Origin: an uncultured Gammaproteobacteria bacterium
Lineage (GTDB): Bacteria > Pseudomonadota > Gammaproteobacteria > UBA4575
Assembly (NCBI GenBank): GCA_938074525.1
Contig: CALJEX010000027.1
Location: 1-32,612, forward strand
Direction: 5' to 3'
DNA length: 32,612 nt
Shown: positions 17,155 to 25,729 of the stretch, in pieces
Numbering within the stretch: the first letter of the stretch is position 1
Layout: every line of letters starts with the position of its first letter
Made by a program: the position numbers and the translations under genes
Notes under the pieces: model-generated
Told to the model about the DNA's origin: nothing
The model's input: the letters and a program-made list of their open reading frames with translations, nothing else
Databases searched by the model: none

Positions 17155-18016
17155 CATTCCCTCCACCTTCTAAAGTCTCACCTTCAACGATTTGACTAGC
17201 AGGCTTTATATAAATTGGTGCAAACATTTCAGACTGTACAATTTCAATCATTCTATCTTTAAGTAATTCCAAGATCGCGGTGAATGTCACAATCACACCA
17301 TCTCTACCTTCAGCAATAGTAAACAAGCTAGAAAATTCGACAAAATCATCAACAGCCAAACTACTTAATACTTGGGTCATGCGCTCTCTTAAAGAAAGTG
17401 TTTCTTTCTTTATTTCATGTGCTGCATACATTTCGGATCTTCTTAACACTTGATGCAATGAATGCATTAAGTCTTTCAATTCAACCTGTGGCAATTTTTC
17501 CTCGACCACCACCTCAGTCTGAATAACGTTAATCTCAAACACATCGCGCTCAACGCGTGGAATTTCTTCTATATCTTCAGCTGCTTTCTTAAAGCGCTCA
17601 TATTCTTGCAAGCGGCGAATTAACTCAGCACGAGGATCATCTTCTTCGCCCTCTTCTATCGGGCGCGGCAACAACATACGTGATTTTATTTCTGCCAACA
17701 TAGCAGCCATAACTAAATACTCGGCCGCTAACTCCAGACGCAAGTCTTTCATTAGTCCAATGTACTCTATGTACTGTTGGGTAATATTGGCAATTGGCAA
17801 TGTCAGGATATCTAAATTCTGACGCTTAATGAGATACAGCAATAGATCCAGCGGCCCCTCAAATGCATCTAAAAATATTTCCAGTGCATCCGGTGGGATA
17901 TACAAATCTTGCGGGGGAACAGTGACGGGCTCGCCATGCACCATCGCGAATGGCATTTCATTCTGCTGGGCTTGCGGAGCATCCTCGGATGCAGGTTTTG
18001 GCTGCTCTTCTGTCAT
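17144..18016 (-). CDS. scpA: Segregation and condensation protein A
   Basis: Kleisin subunit of the SMC-ScpAB complex, bridging the SMC heads. 290 residues. A variable N-terminal extension of about 45 residues rich in Gln, Pro and Glu comes first. The N-terminal kleisin domain follows (FEGPLDLLLYLIKRQNLDIL, then ITQQYIEYIGLM, and EYLVMAAMLAEIKSRMLLP), then an acidic linker, then the C-terminal winged helix (VVTFTAILELLKDRMIEIVQ-like). The gene lies between trpS and scpB on the same strand, 38 bases after trpS. Confidence 0.94.
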   Translation of the reverse strand: MTEEQPKPASEDAPQAQQNEMPFAMVHGEPVTVPPQDLYIPPDALEIFLDAFEGPLDLLLYLIKRQNLDILTLPIANITQQYIEYIGLMKDLRLELAAEYLVMAAMLAEIKSRMLLPRPIEEGEEDDPRAELIRRLQEYERFKKAAEDIEEIPRVERDVFEINVIQTEVVVEEKLPQVELKDLMHSLHQVLRRSEMYAAHEIKKETLSLRERMTQVLSSLAVDDFVEFSSLFTIAEGRDGVIVTFTAILELLKDRMIEIVQSEMFAPIYIKPASQIVEGETLEGGGNDGV

Positions 18017-18054
18017 TTAATACTTTATTTAGCAGGGAGGACTGTCATGGTTTT

Positions 18055-19272
18055 CTATCGGTAAATCAGTCCCACGGCCTTGCGAACGTCCTCTAGTGTA
18101 TCACGTGCAATGTCTCTTGCCTGCTCACAACCATCGTTAATAATATTTTGCACTGTGTTCAAATCTTGCTCATATTCACGCGCGCGTTCCTGAATTGGCT
18201 TTAATTCTTTTTGCACAGCTTCTATCACTGGTTGTTTACATTCCACACAGCCGATACCCGCCGTAGTACAGCCTTTTCTCACCCAATCCTGAACATCAGA
18301 ATCTGAATAAACCTCGTGCAATTGCCACACAGGACACTTCGCTGGATCACCCGGATCTGTCAACCGCACACGCGCTGGATCTGTCGGCATGGTACGCAGC
18401 TTAGTTTCTACTTGTTTAGGATCTTCACGCAATGAAATTGTATTGCCATATGATTTGGACATTTTTTGCCCATCTAGTCCTGGCATTTTCGAGGCTTGAG
18501 TGAGTAACGCTTGTGGCTCTGGCAGGATTATTTTACCCGTCCCTTCGAGGAATCCAAATAATCGTTCGCGATCACCCAAGGAAATATTTTGTTGTGATTC
18601 CAATAGCGCTTGTGCCACGCTAAGCGACTCCATGTCACCTTTTTCTAGATATTCTTTACGCAAATTTTTATAAAGCTTGCCATTCTTTTTACCCATTTTG
18701 GCGATAGCTTGTGAGGCTTTTTCTTCAAACCCCTGCTCTTTGCCATAAAGATGATTGAAGCGACGTGCAACTTCACGCGTCAGCTCAACATGAGCAACTT
18801 GGTCTTCACCCACCGGCACATTGCCTGCCTTATAAACAAGAATGTCAGCAGCCTGTAGTAACGGGTAACCTAAGAATCCGTAGGTTGCCAAATCTTTTTC
18901 TTTCAGCTTCTCTTGCTGATCTTTGTAGCTAGGCACACGCTCTAACCAACCCAGTGGAGTCATCATTGAAAGCAATAAATGCAATTCCGCATGCTCTGGC
19001 ACGCGCGATTGTATAAATAGAGTAGCCGTTCCCGGAGTTACTCCTGCCGCTAACCAGTCAATCACCATATCGGTGACATGTGCAGCAATTTTTTCACTGT
19101 GATCATATTCCGTTGTTAGCGCATGCCAATCGGCAACAAAGAAATAACATTCGTGAGTATGCTGAAGTTCGATCCAGTTTTTTAATACACCGTGATAATG
19201 ACCAAGATGCAACTGTCCTGTGGGTCGCATTCCTGATAATACACGTTGATTTTGAGCGGTAGTGGTAGGCAT
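18055..19272 (-). CDS. trpS: Tryptophanyl-tRNA synthetase, long form with Fe-S type cysteine motif
   Basis: Charges tRNA-Trp with tryptophan. 405 residues, longer than the usual ~335. Class I signatures: HLGH at 22-25 and KMSKS at 270-274. An insertion at about 180-260 sits before KMSKS, as in the long-form TrpRS of Pseudomonas relatives. After KMSKS come Cys313, Cys335, Cys342 and Cys345, spaced C-x21-C-x6-C-x2-C. This is very close to the C-x22-C-x6-C-x2-C that holds a [4Fe-4S] cluster in Thermotoga maritima TrpRS. The cluster is inferred. The gene lies 9 bases after the site-2 protease gene and before scpA on the same strand. Confidence 0.95.
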   Translation of the reverse strand: MPTTTAQNQRVLSGMRPTGQLHLGHYHGVLKNWIELQHTHECYFFVADWHALTTEYDHSEKIAAHVTDMVIDWLAAGVTPGTATLFIQSRVPEHAELHLLLSMMTPLGWLERVPSYKDQQEKLKEKDLATYGFLGYPLLQAADILVYKAGNVPVGEDQVAHVELTREVARRFNHLYGKEQGFEEKASQAIAKMGKKNGKLYKNLRKEYLEKGDMESLSVAQALLESQQNISLGDRERLFGFLEGTGKIILPEPQALLTQASKMPGLDGQKMSKSYGNTISLREDPKQVETKLRTMPTDPARVRLTDPGDPAKCPVWQLHEVYSDSDVQDWVRKGCTTAGIGCVECKQPVIEAVQKELKPIQERAREYEQDLNTVQNIINDGCEQARDIARDTLEDVRKAVGLIYR

Positions 19273-19281
19273 TAGAAAAAT

Positions 19282-19920
19282 TTAAAGTCCAACTGTTTTA
19301 GTAATAAATGTTTGAAAAAAAGATAACGGGCCCTGCAAGAAAAGACTTAGCACACCCATCGCAAGCAGACCAAAAATAATAAACATACCGAATGGTTCTA
19401 CCCTCGCGAGCATCATACTCAAGTTATCAGGCAGCACACCCGCTAACACTCTTCCTCCATCAAGAGGAGGAATTGGAATTAGATTTAACACCATCAATAT
19501 CAAGTTTATGAGTAACCCCACTTTACCCATTTCAACTAGAATCATTCGCATCAAATCTGACTCCATCATGAAACCTAATTTGATAGCAAATGCCCACATA
19601 AACGCCATGACAAAATTAGATGCTGGGCCTGCAGCAGCAACTAAAGCCATATCTCGCTTAGGATCATTCAATCTTTGCATGTTAACCGGCACAGGCTTAG
19701 CCCAGCCGAACAAAAATCCTCCCATGACAAATAGAATTGCTGGCACTAACACTGTGCCAACAGGATCAATATGCTTAATCGGATTAAGAGAGAGGCGCCC
19801 TAAACTGGCCGCTGTCGGATCACCCAAATAACGTGCCGCCCATCCGTGTGCGACTTCGTGCAGGGTGATTGCTAATAGTACAGGTGGCGCAAAAAGCGCA
19901 ATCTTAATAATCAATTCCAT
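19282..19920 (-). CDS. Site-2 protease family (M50) membrane metalloprotease
   Basis: Intramembrane zinc metalloprotease of the minimal S2P group; substrates unknown. 212 residues with about 5-6 hydrophobic segments. HEVAH (His21, Glu22, His25) and Asp154 in IPIPPLDGGRVLAG are the zinc ligands and catalytic Glu. GPASNFVMA is also typical. No PDZ domain is present, unlike RseP. It lies between yciO and trpS, a position conserved in many Gammaproteobacteria, and probably shares their transcript. No strong ribosome site is seen. Confidence 0.9.
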   Translation of the reverse strand: MELIIKIALFAPPVLLAITLHEVAHGWAARYLGDPTAASLGRLSLNPIKHIDPVGTVLVPAILFVMGGFLFGWAKPVPVNMQRLNDPKRDMALVAAAGPASNFVMAFMWAFAIKLGFMMESDLMRMILVEMGKVGLLINLILMVLNLIPIPPLDGGRVLAGVLPDNLSMMLARVEPFGMFIIFGLLAMGVLSLFLQGPLSFFQTFITKTVGL

Positions 19921-19966
19921 TGGTGAGCCGATTATACTGGCTTGCTAAATTCGACGCTATCAATAA

Positions 19967-20584
19967 TCAAGATAGATTAAATTCGCCTTTTCCCTGACGT
20001 AGTATTTCATAGTCCGAATCTTCCATATCCACCACCGTGGTCGGCTCAAAACCACAATTTCCGCCATCTATAATCAAATCTACTTTGCGCTCAAGCCGGT
20101 CTCTCATTTCTTCTGGATCCGTCATAGGGGCTTTATCACCCGGCAATATTAACGTACTGCTCATTAACGGCTCACCCAACTCTTCTAACAGGCTAAGTGC
20201 CACCGGATGATCAGGAATGCGTAATCCTATAGTCTTACGTTTAGCTACCTGCATACGCCGCGGCACTTCACGCGTGGCGCGCAAAATAAAGGTATAGGGA
20301 CCAGGCGTATAATTTCGCAATAACCTAAAGGTAGCGTTATCAACAAAGGCATAATTACCCAACTCGGATAGATCTCTACAGACCAGTGTGAAGTTATGCT
20401 TATCATCCACCTCGCGGATACGTCGAATACGATCCAGCGCATCTTTATCCCCTATATGGCAGCCAAAGGCATAACAAGAATCAGTCGGATAAACAATCAA
20501 GGCACCTTGCTTAATCATTTCGACAGCACGCTTAATTAATCGCAGTTGTGGATTAATAGGATGGATTGAAAAATACTGACTCAT
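19967..20584 (-). CDS. yciO: YciO-like protein of the Sua5/YrdC family
   Basis: Belongs to the Sua5/YciO/YrdC fold, whose TsaC/Sua5 members make threonylcarbamoyl-AMP for the t6A tRNA modification. The N-terminus MSQYFSIHPINPQLRLIKRA and the segments PTDSCYAFGC, HNFTLVCRDLSELGNYAFVD, GPYTFILRATREVPRR and KRKTIGLRIP match E. coli YciO more closely than TsaC. The role of YciO in t6A synthesis is unsettled. 205 residues, normal length. First gene of the minus-strand operon running to scpB and divergent from yciB. Confidence 0.9.
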   Translation of the reverse strand: MSQYFSIHPINPQLRLIKRAVEMIKQGALIVYPTDSCYAFGCHIGDKDALDRIRRIREVDDKHNFTLVCRDLSELGNYAFVDNATFRLLRNYTPGPYTFILRATREVPRRMQVAKRKTIGLRIPDHPVALSLLEELGEPLMSSTLILPGDKAPMTDPEEMRDRLERKVDLIIDGGNCGFEPTTVVDMEDSDYEILRQGKGEFNLS

Positions 20585-20711
20585 CGGATTTACAGCTAAT
20601 TTGGCTTATTCTTATATATTTGAGATTAATTATTCCGCTACAATACGCGGCTCTTGGCTTAATGCCTATTTAATTTACTAAGCAGTCAATCGATCACTAT
20701 CAGGTTTCAAT

Positions 20712-21329
20712 ATGAAATTTTTAATTGAATTTTTACCTATAATTCTATTTTTTGCTGCTTACAAGTTGTATTCACTAATTCCTGCGCCAATCATTGAATC
20801 AATCAATAGTTTAATGCCTTTTTCTCTCACGCCTGGCAGCGAACCAGATTCAATTTACTTTGCCACACTAGTCGCCATTGTCATTTCAGGAATTACTGTG
20901 CTAATTCATTTTATAAGACATCGCGACTTTAATAAGAATCAAACAATTACCTTTGTATTATTCTTAATCTTTGGCGGTGCTACTTTACTTTTACGCGACC
21001 CCACTTTTATCAAGTGGAAACCCACCGTGATCAATTTAGTGTTTGCACTAATCTTTCTGGGTAGCACATTTATTGGCGACAAACCCCTCGCACAAAGATT
21101 CTTAGGCGGTGCTATTGATGCTCCAAGAAGTATTTGGAAAAAACTCAATACCGCATGGATTATTTTCTTTGTATTTGTGGCGGTAATTAATCTTTATATC
21201 GCCTACAATTTCAGTGAAGCTATATGGGTGAATTTTAAATTATTTGGCATGATAGGCCTGACCATTGCCTTCATTATTATTCAAATGATTATATTAAGCC
21301 GTTACATTACCGTAAAACCAGAAGAATGA
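20712..21329 (+). CDS. yciB: Inner-membrane septation protein, YciB/IspZ family
   Basis: Integral membrane protein linked to cell-envelope synthesis and septation in E. coli. 205 residues, slightly longer than the usual ~180. Five to six hydrophobic segments are seen. Family markers are MKFLIEFLPIILFFAAYKLY at the N-terminus, DPTFIKWKPTVINLVFA, and LNTAWIIFFVFVAVINLYIA near the end, followed by WVNFKLFGM. It starts the plus-strand group yciB-yciI-ppiC; yciI follows after 20 bases. The 127-base gap to divergent yciO contains both promoters, but I could not place them with confidence. Confidence 0.94.
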   Translation: MKFLIEFLPIILFFAAYKLYSLIPAPIIESINSLMPFSLTPGSEPDSIYFATLVAIVISGITVLIHFIRHRDFNKNQTITFVLFLIFGGATLLLRDPTFIKWKPTVINLVFALIFLGSTFIGDKPLAQRFLGGAIDAPRSIWKKLNTAWIIFFVFVAVINLYIAYNFSEAIWVNFKLFGMIGLTIAFIIIQMIILSRYITVKPEE

Positions 21330-21349
21330 ACTAGAAGAGTGAACTAAAC

Positions 21350-21649
21350 ATGTGGTATGCAATCATAAGTGAAGATGTTGAAAACAGTCTAGAAAAACGC
21401 AAAAGCGCGCGTCCGATGCATGTTGAGCGCCTACAAGATTTAGCTAACGCTGGAAAGCTGTTAACCGCAGGCCCTCATCCCGCAATTGATAACGAAGACC
21501 CTGGCGAAGCAGGATTTACCGGTAGCTTAATCATTGCTGAATTTGATTCGTTAGAAGATGCACAAACTTGGGCCGATGCTGACCCATACATCGACGCCGG
21601 TGTTTACAAACAAGTCATCATCAAACCATTTAAGAGAGTATTACCTTAA
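21350..21649 (+). CDS. yciI: YciI-like protein
   Basis: Small ferredoxin-like fold protein of unknown cellular role; relatives have weak hydrolase activity or act in ring-cleavage pathways. 99 residues: starts [17 protein letters not shown], then [20 protein letters not shown] with the conserved His, then [36 protein letters not shown], and DPYIDAGVY. His and Asp at the usual YciI positions are present. The yciB-yciI order is conserved in Gammaproteobacteria. Confidence 0.93.
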   Translation: MWYAIISEDVENSLEKRKSARPMHVERLQDLANAGKLLTAGPHPAIDNEDPGEAGFTGSLIIAEFDSLEDAQTWADADPYIDAGVYKQVIIKPFKRVLP

Positions 21650-21678
21650 CTATCACACACACCACACAGGAAAATCCT

Positions 21679-22491
21679 ATGCATCGTTTATTAGCACTAG
21701 TCGTTACATTAAGCGTTTTTATCCTTACCGCTTGCAACGAAGACACTTCAAGCACAACGAATAGCAATACGGCAAATATCCCTGCTGACCAAATTGCGGC
21801 AACAGTTAACAGCACCGTCATTAGCAAAGACGATCTAAAACAATTCAAAGAACTTAAGGGAAACCCTCAAGTGCCTGACGATAAGATCTTAGATGAAATG
21901 ATTGCAACAGAATTACTCCGCGAAGAAGCCATAAAAGCAGGTATCGCTGACAAGAAAGATGTTCGCTACCAGATTAGGTTACAAGAATCAGAAGTATTGG
22001 CGCGTTTACTTATGCGCGAAAAATTTGGATCTATCAGCTTTTCAGAAGAACAGTTAAAAGCCGCTTACGATACTCAAATAAATGATAGCGAAAGTCGCGA
22101 ATTCAAAGCCCGTCATGTTTTATTAAAAACGGAAGATGAAGCAAAAGCAGTGATTGAAGCATTACGTAATGGCGGTAACTTCATAGCACTTGCTAAGGAG
22201 CGTTCAACTGGCCCATCAGGTCCAAATGGTGGCGACTTAGGTTGGTTCCAAGCATCACGCATGGTTCCGCCATTTGCTAGTGCAGTTAAGCTCATGAATA
22301 AAGGTGATGTCTCGGTGGCCCCAGTGCAAACTGATTTTGGTTTTCACGTAATTAAGCTAGATGATACGCGCGAACTTGAAAAGCCATCGTTTGAATCTAA
22401 ACGTGACGAACTACAGCAATCACTCATTCGAGAAGCAATTAATAGCTATATTCAAGAAGTCCAATCCGCAGCAACGATTAACAAAAGCTAA
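21679..22491 (+). CDS. Parvulin-type peptidyl-prolyl isomerase lipoprotein
   Basis: Periplasmic or envelope-anchored foldase. 270 residues. The N-terminal signal ends in the lipobox LTAC with Cys19, so it should be a lipoprotein. A SurA-N-like helical segment (about 35-125, with ATVNSTVISKDDL and EMIATELLREEA) is followed by one parvulin domain (about 135-235: ARHVLLKTEDEAKAV, FIALAKERSTGPSG, NGGDLGWF, FGFHVIKLDD), in the style of PpiC/PrsA. AGGAAA lies before the ATG. Third gene of the yciB group; which outer-membrane clients it helps is unknown. Confidence 0.9.
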   Translation: MHRLLALVVTLSVFILTACNEDTSSTTNSNTANIPADQIAATVNSTVISKDDLKQFKELKGNPQVPDDKILDEMIATELLREEAIKAGIADKKDVRYQIRLQESEVLARLLMREKFGSISFSEEQLKAAYDTQINDSESREFKARHVLLKTEDEAKAVIEALRNGGNFIALAKERSTGPSGPNGGDLGWFQASRMVPPFASAVKLMNKGDVSVAPVQTDFGFHVIKLDDTRELEKPSFESKRDELQQSLIREAINSYIQEVQSAATINKS

Positions 22492-22540
22492 TTTTTAGTC
22501 AAAAGTAGTTGCGTTTGGCTAAATATTATTCAAAAATGTC

Positions 22541-22572
22541 TATCCCAGACCTCTAATTAGTGATCTGGGATA
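22541..22572. repeat. Inverted repeat between ppiC-like gene and small ORF
   Basis: TATCCCAGA and TCTGGGATA make a perfect 9-base inverted repeat around 14 bases, starting 50 bases after the parvulin gene stop and ending 37 bases before the next start. There is no T-tract, so a terminator is less likely than an operator or an RNA leader hairpin for the small gene at 22610. Confidence 0.5.
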
Positions 22573-22609
22573 ACAATTACACTCGGTACCAATCGAGGAG
22601 GAGAACAAA

Positions 22610-22765
22610 ATGAGCAATACAGCAGAAGCACCCCAAGATTCCGTGCTACGTCGGCACTGGCAGGCATCGCGAGAAATTCAAGCAAATACCCCTCAATCAC
22701 AATCCAACAACAAAACCACACCATCAGGTGGATTTTTCTCTTGGTTAAAATCTTTGTTTAGCTAA
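22610..22765 (+). CDS. Small protein of 51 residues, function unknown
   Basis: An ATG follows an excellent ribosome site, GAGGAGGAG, with about 7 bases between. The 51-residue product starts MSNTAEAPQDSVLRRHW, has a Gln/Asn/Ser-rich middle, and ends GGFFSWLKSLFS, an amphipathic tail that could touch the membrane. No cysteines and no signal peptide. I do not recognise a family. An inverted repeat (22541-22572) lies in its leader. Convergent with the zinc-ribbon gene at 22804. Confidence 0.7.
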   Translation: MSNTAEAPQDSVLRRHWQASREIQANTPQSQSNNKTTPSGGFFSWLKSLFS

Positions 22766-22803
22766 AGAATCAAGGCACATGGATGTGTTAGTTGGTGCAA
22801 AGA

Positions 22804-23604
22804 TTATTTTTGTGCATAGTTGATAAACTTGTATAACAACCTACCATCTTCACAAAAATAAGTACGGGAAATAGCATTTAATTGTCTTGGTTGTAGACGA
22901 ATACCGTTATTTATAGGTGTGCATGAATAAATATCCCCGTACTCTGTGAATACAACTTCTCCATCTTTTTCAAAACACACTCGCTGGTTAGTAATAAAAA
23001 GCTTTCCTTCACCAAGACTTTCTGTTTCAAGCGACTGCTTATTCTTTTTCGACAATAGGCTTTCTGCGAGATGCATGACTACCGACCATTGACGTTTACT
23101 TTTTATCGGCTTCAACTGTTCCATAGAACCCTTATTAAAACACCACCATAATTGCTCACCCTCTCTTAACATAATTGAGAAATTTGTTGGATTACAATTG
23201 GCTTCCGGTAACTGAAAATTTTTCAGCACGTGCAACGCTGATAAGTTCTGCTGTTGCGCAATAAAATGCTTATTCACAAACAAAGATTCATCTGGAGCAA
23301 GTTCGCTCAGCACTTCTAACCAAGAAGAAATACTGAATGCGGCATTGTTACTTCTTTCAATATGGTGCTTGAAAAAATATTCTAGAGATCGATTTAAAGT
23401 CCGCTGCTGAGCTTCAGAAGAAAATCCATATCCGGCTATTTCACTCGTAATCGTATTGGCCAGTTGTGCAGATTCAGCTTTGTCTAGTCCATCAATTAAA
23501 TGGTCTGTAATAATTTGATCGGAAGCATTATATTTTTCGAAACAGTTTTTATGCAGGGAATAAAAAAGGCCCGCAGACTTTCCACAAAGTATGCAGGCCC
23601 CCAT
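22804..23604 (-). CDS. Uncharacterised protein with N-terminal zinc-ribbon-like motif and C-terminal PH-like domain
   Basis: 266 residues. The N-terminus has Cys4-x2-Cys7-x10-His18-x2-Cys21, a treble-clef or zinc-ribbon-like set of metal ligands (ACILCGKSAGLFYSLHKNC). The middle (about 25-130) is helical. The C-terminal part contains GKLFITNQRVCFEKDGE and VVFTEYGDIYSCTPINNGIR, the strand pattern of a bacterial PH-like domain. No signal peptide or membrane segment. It starts 34 bases after mlaA and is probably the last gene of argG-mlaA. No ribosome site is visible before the ATG. Function unknown; domain calls are by pattern only. Confidence 0.75.
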   Translation of the reverse strand: MGACILCGKSAGLFYSLHKNCFEKYNASDQIITDHLIDGLDKAESAQLANTITSEIAGYGFSSEAQQRTLNRSLEYFFKHHIERSNNAAFSISSWLEVLSELAPDESLFVNKHFIAQQQNLSALHVLKNFQLPEANCNPTNFSIMLREGEQLWWCFNKGSMEQLKPIKSKRQWSVVMHLAESLLSKKNKQSLETESLGEGKLFITNQRVCFEKDGEVVFTEYGDIYSCTPINNGIRLQPRQLNAISRTYFCEDGRLLYKFINYAQK

Positions 23605-23638
23605 ATAAATTTTAGAATCGAGCTAGAAAAACTATTGC

Positions 23639-24382
23639 TTATTCGTCGAGCTCATCATAAAGATCTGTTTCACCTTCTGGCGATCCATCGTGCACTAAGA
23701 AGTCTCTACGATCCAAATATGCTTCACGAATAAACGTGTATTTATCTGTTGAAATCTCATCAACTGTTTCTTCTAGTGATAATAATTCAGCTCTTACACT
23801 AACAACATCTAATGCAACAACTGCAATGCGTTCACCAGTTTTAATTTCAACATAGGTAAGGGGATTCAACAACACTCTATCAACCACTAGCGATGGTGAA
23901 TCTCGTAACGTTGAAGGACCAAAGATAGGCCACATGATATAAGGACCAGAATCCATTCCCCATACACCCAGTGTTTGACCAAAATCTTCATCATGCTTAG
24001 CCAGCCCCATAGAACTTGCCACATCAAACAGTCCTAATACACCGATAGTACTATTAATCGCTAAACGACCAATATCTGAAAATGAATTAGACACTTTACC
24101 TTGAAGCAGATTATTCACTGCAATACTAATATCGTCTAAATTATCAAAGAAATTACGCACACCAGTTTCAACAAAATCAGGTGCAACTGCTTTGTATCCT
24201 TTCGCTGCTGGTTTTAGTAATGCTCGATCCAATCCATCATTAAAACCATACATGGTTCGATTAAAGCCTTGCCATGGATCACGCTCATCGGCAATGTACT
24301 GTGTGCTTGCACATCCGCCAAGCATCATCGCTGCGCAAATCAATAGAACTACGCAAGACTTAGATATTCCCCTTATTGACAC
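23639..24382 (-). CDS. mlaA: Outer-membrane lipid asymmetry lipoprotein MlaA (VacJ)
   Basis: Outer-membrane lipoprotein that removes misplaced phospholipids from the outer leaflet and passes them to MlaC. 247 residues from the start chosen. The signal peptide ends in the lipobox LGGC. Then DPWQGFNRTMYGFNDGLD, VRNFFDNLDDI, NSTIGVLGLFDVAS, EDFGQTLGVWGMDSGPYI, LPxFGPSTLRD-like, and a charged end with YLDRRDF. Three in-frame starts exist: ATG 24397, ATG 24388 and GTG 24382. GGAGGAG stands 6 bases before the GTG but directly abuts the second ATG, so I favour the GTG. It lies after argG on the same strand; the rest of the mla genes are not here. Confidence 0.92.
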   Translation of the reverse strand: MSIRGISKSCVVLLICAAMMLGGCASTQYIADERDPWQGFNRTMYGFNDGLDRALLKPAAKGYKAVAPDFVETGVRNFFDNLDDISIAVNNLLQGKVSNSFSDIGRLAINSTIGVLGLFDVASSMGLAKHDEDFGQTLGVWGMDSGPYIMWPIFGPSTLRDSPSLVVDRVLLNPLTYVEIKTGERIAVVALDVVSVRAELLSLEETVDEISTDKYTFIREAYLDRRDFLVHDGSPEGETDLYDELDE

Positions 24383-24418
24383 TGACATCTCCTCCATATC
24401 AATCTGGCCCTAATTATT

Positions 24419-25630
24419 TTATTTTTTTGATTGTGCTTGTATTCGCAATCTTAGCGCATTGAGCTTAATAAAGCCTTCAGCATCTTTTTGATCATACGCA
24501 CCCTGATCATCTTCAAATGTGGCTATCGTCTCGCTAAACAAACTTTCTTTCTCAGACTTGCGACCAGTAACACTAATACTACCTTTGTAGAGCTTTAAAC
24601 GCACCTCTCCAGTAACACTTTTTTGAGTTTGATCGACAAGCGCTTGTATTGCTAATCGCTCAGGACTCCACCAATAACCATTGTAAATAAGCGTGGCATA
24701 ACGTGGCATTAGATCATCTTTTAAATGTGCTAACTCTCGATCCAATGTGATTGACTCCAGTGCACGATGCGCTTTTAGCAGTACCGTCCCGCCTGGTGTT
24801 TCATAACATCCGCGAGATTTCATGCCCACGTAGCGATTCTCGACAATATCCAAACGCCCAATGCCGTGACGTCCGGCGCGCTCATTTAGTGATTTTAGCA
24901 TTGTCGCAGGGGATAGTTTCTCACCATCAAGCGTGACAGCATCTCCATTCTCAAATCCTAGTTCGATATATTCGGCCTTATCAGGGGCTTGCTCAGGAGA
25001 CACACTCCACTTCCACATTTCGTCTTCCGGCTCAGTCCATGGATCTTCCAATGGGCCACCTTCATATGAAATATGCAGCAAATTAGCATCCATAGAATAT
25101 GGTGACTTACCTTTACGCTTTTGCTCAACCGGAATACCGTGTTTTTCTGCATAAGCCATTAAAGATTCTCGCGAACTCAAATTCCACTCACGCCATGGAG
25201 CAATTATTTTGATATCAGGATTAAGTGCATAGGCACCCAACTCAAATCTCACCTGATCATTGCCTTTACCCGTAGCACCATGAGAAATCGCATCCGCACC
25301 TGTTTCACGCGCAATCTCGATCAATCTTTTAGCAATGAGTGGCCTTGCGATAGAAGTGCCTAATAAATACTCACCTTCGTAAATAGTATTACAACGAAAC
25401 ATAGGATAAACGAAGTCACGCACAAACTCTTCACGTAAATCTTCAATATAAATTTCTTTTACGCCCATCTGCTGAGCTTTAGCGCGAGCCGGCTCGACTT
25501 CTTCACCTTGACCCAAATCAGCGGTGAATGTGACCACTTCACACTCATACTGTTCTTCTAACCAGCGTAAAATTATCGATGTATCTAGGCCCCCAGAATA
25601 AGCAAGGACGACTTTTCGAATGTCTGTCAT
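24419..25630 (-). CDS. argG: Argininosuccinate synthase
   Basis: Joins citrulline and aspartate with ATP to make argininosuccinate, the penultimate step to arginine. 403 residues, type I length. The P-loop-like AYSGGLDTS is near the N-terminus. Further signatures are [48 protein letters not shown] and WSPERLAIQ. It leads the minus-strand group with mlaA (next, 21-36 bases away depending on the mlaA start) and is preceded by a palindrome resembling an ArgR site over its promoter. Confidence 0.98.
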   Translation of the reverse strand: MTDIRKVVLAYSGGLDTSIILRWLEEQYECEVVTFTADLGQGEEVEPARAKAQQMGVKEIYIEDLREEFVRDFVYPMFRCNTIYEGEYLLGTSIARPLIAKRLIEIARETGADAISHGATGKGNDQVRFELGAYALNPDIKIIAPWREWNLSSRESLMAYAEKHGIPVEQKRKGKSPYSMDANLLHISYEGGPLEDPWTEPEDEMWKWSVSPEQAPDKAEYIELGFENGDAVTLDGEKLSPATMLKSLNERAGRHGIGRLDIVENRYVGMKSRGCYETPGGTVLLKAHRALESITLDRELAHLKDDLMPRYATLIYNGYWWSPERLAIQALVDQTQKSVTGEVRLKLYKGSISVTGRKSEKESLFSETIATFEDDQGAYDQKDAEGFIKLNALRLRIQAQSKK

Positions 25631-25669
25631 AATGTTTTATCAATTTAGTTTGATGCGAATAAGCCAGGC

Positions 25670-25691
25670 ATTATATCGAATGATTATTCGA
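25670..25691 (-). promoter_or_regulatory. argG promoter with ArgR-like operator
   Basis: On the minus strand a perfect -10 TATAAT lies at 25675-25670, about 40 bases before the argG ATG. Immediately upstream is TCGAAT-GATT-ATTCGA (25676-25691), a perfect-arm palindrome. It agrees with the ARG-box consensus (wNTGAATWWWWATTCANw) at all but three of its defined positions. Its place between -35 and -10 suits repression by ArgR with arginine. No good -35 is seen. Confidence 0.5.
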
Positions 25692-25729
25692 ATGACCTAG
25701 CACCAATCACAATTTAACAAGAAATCTTC

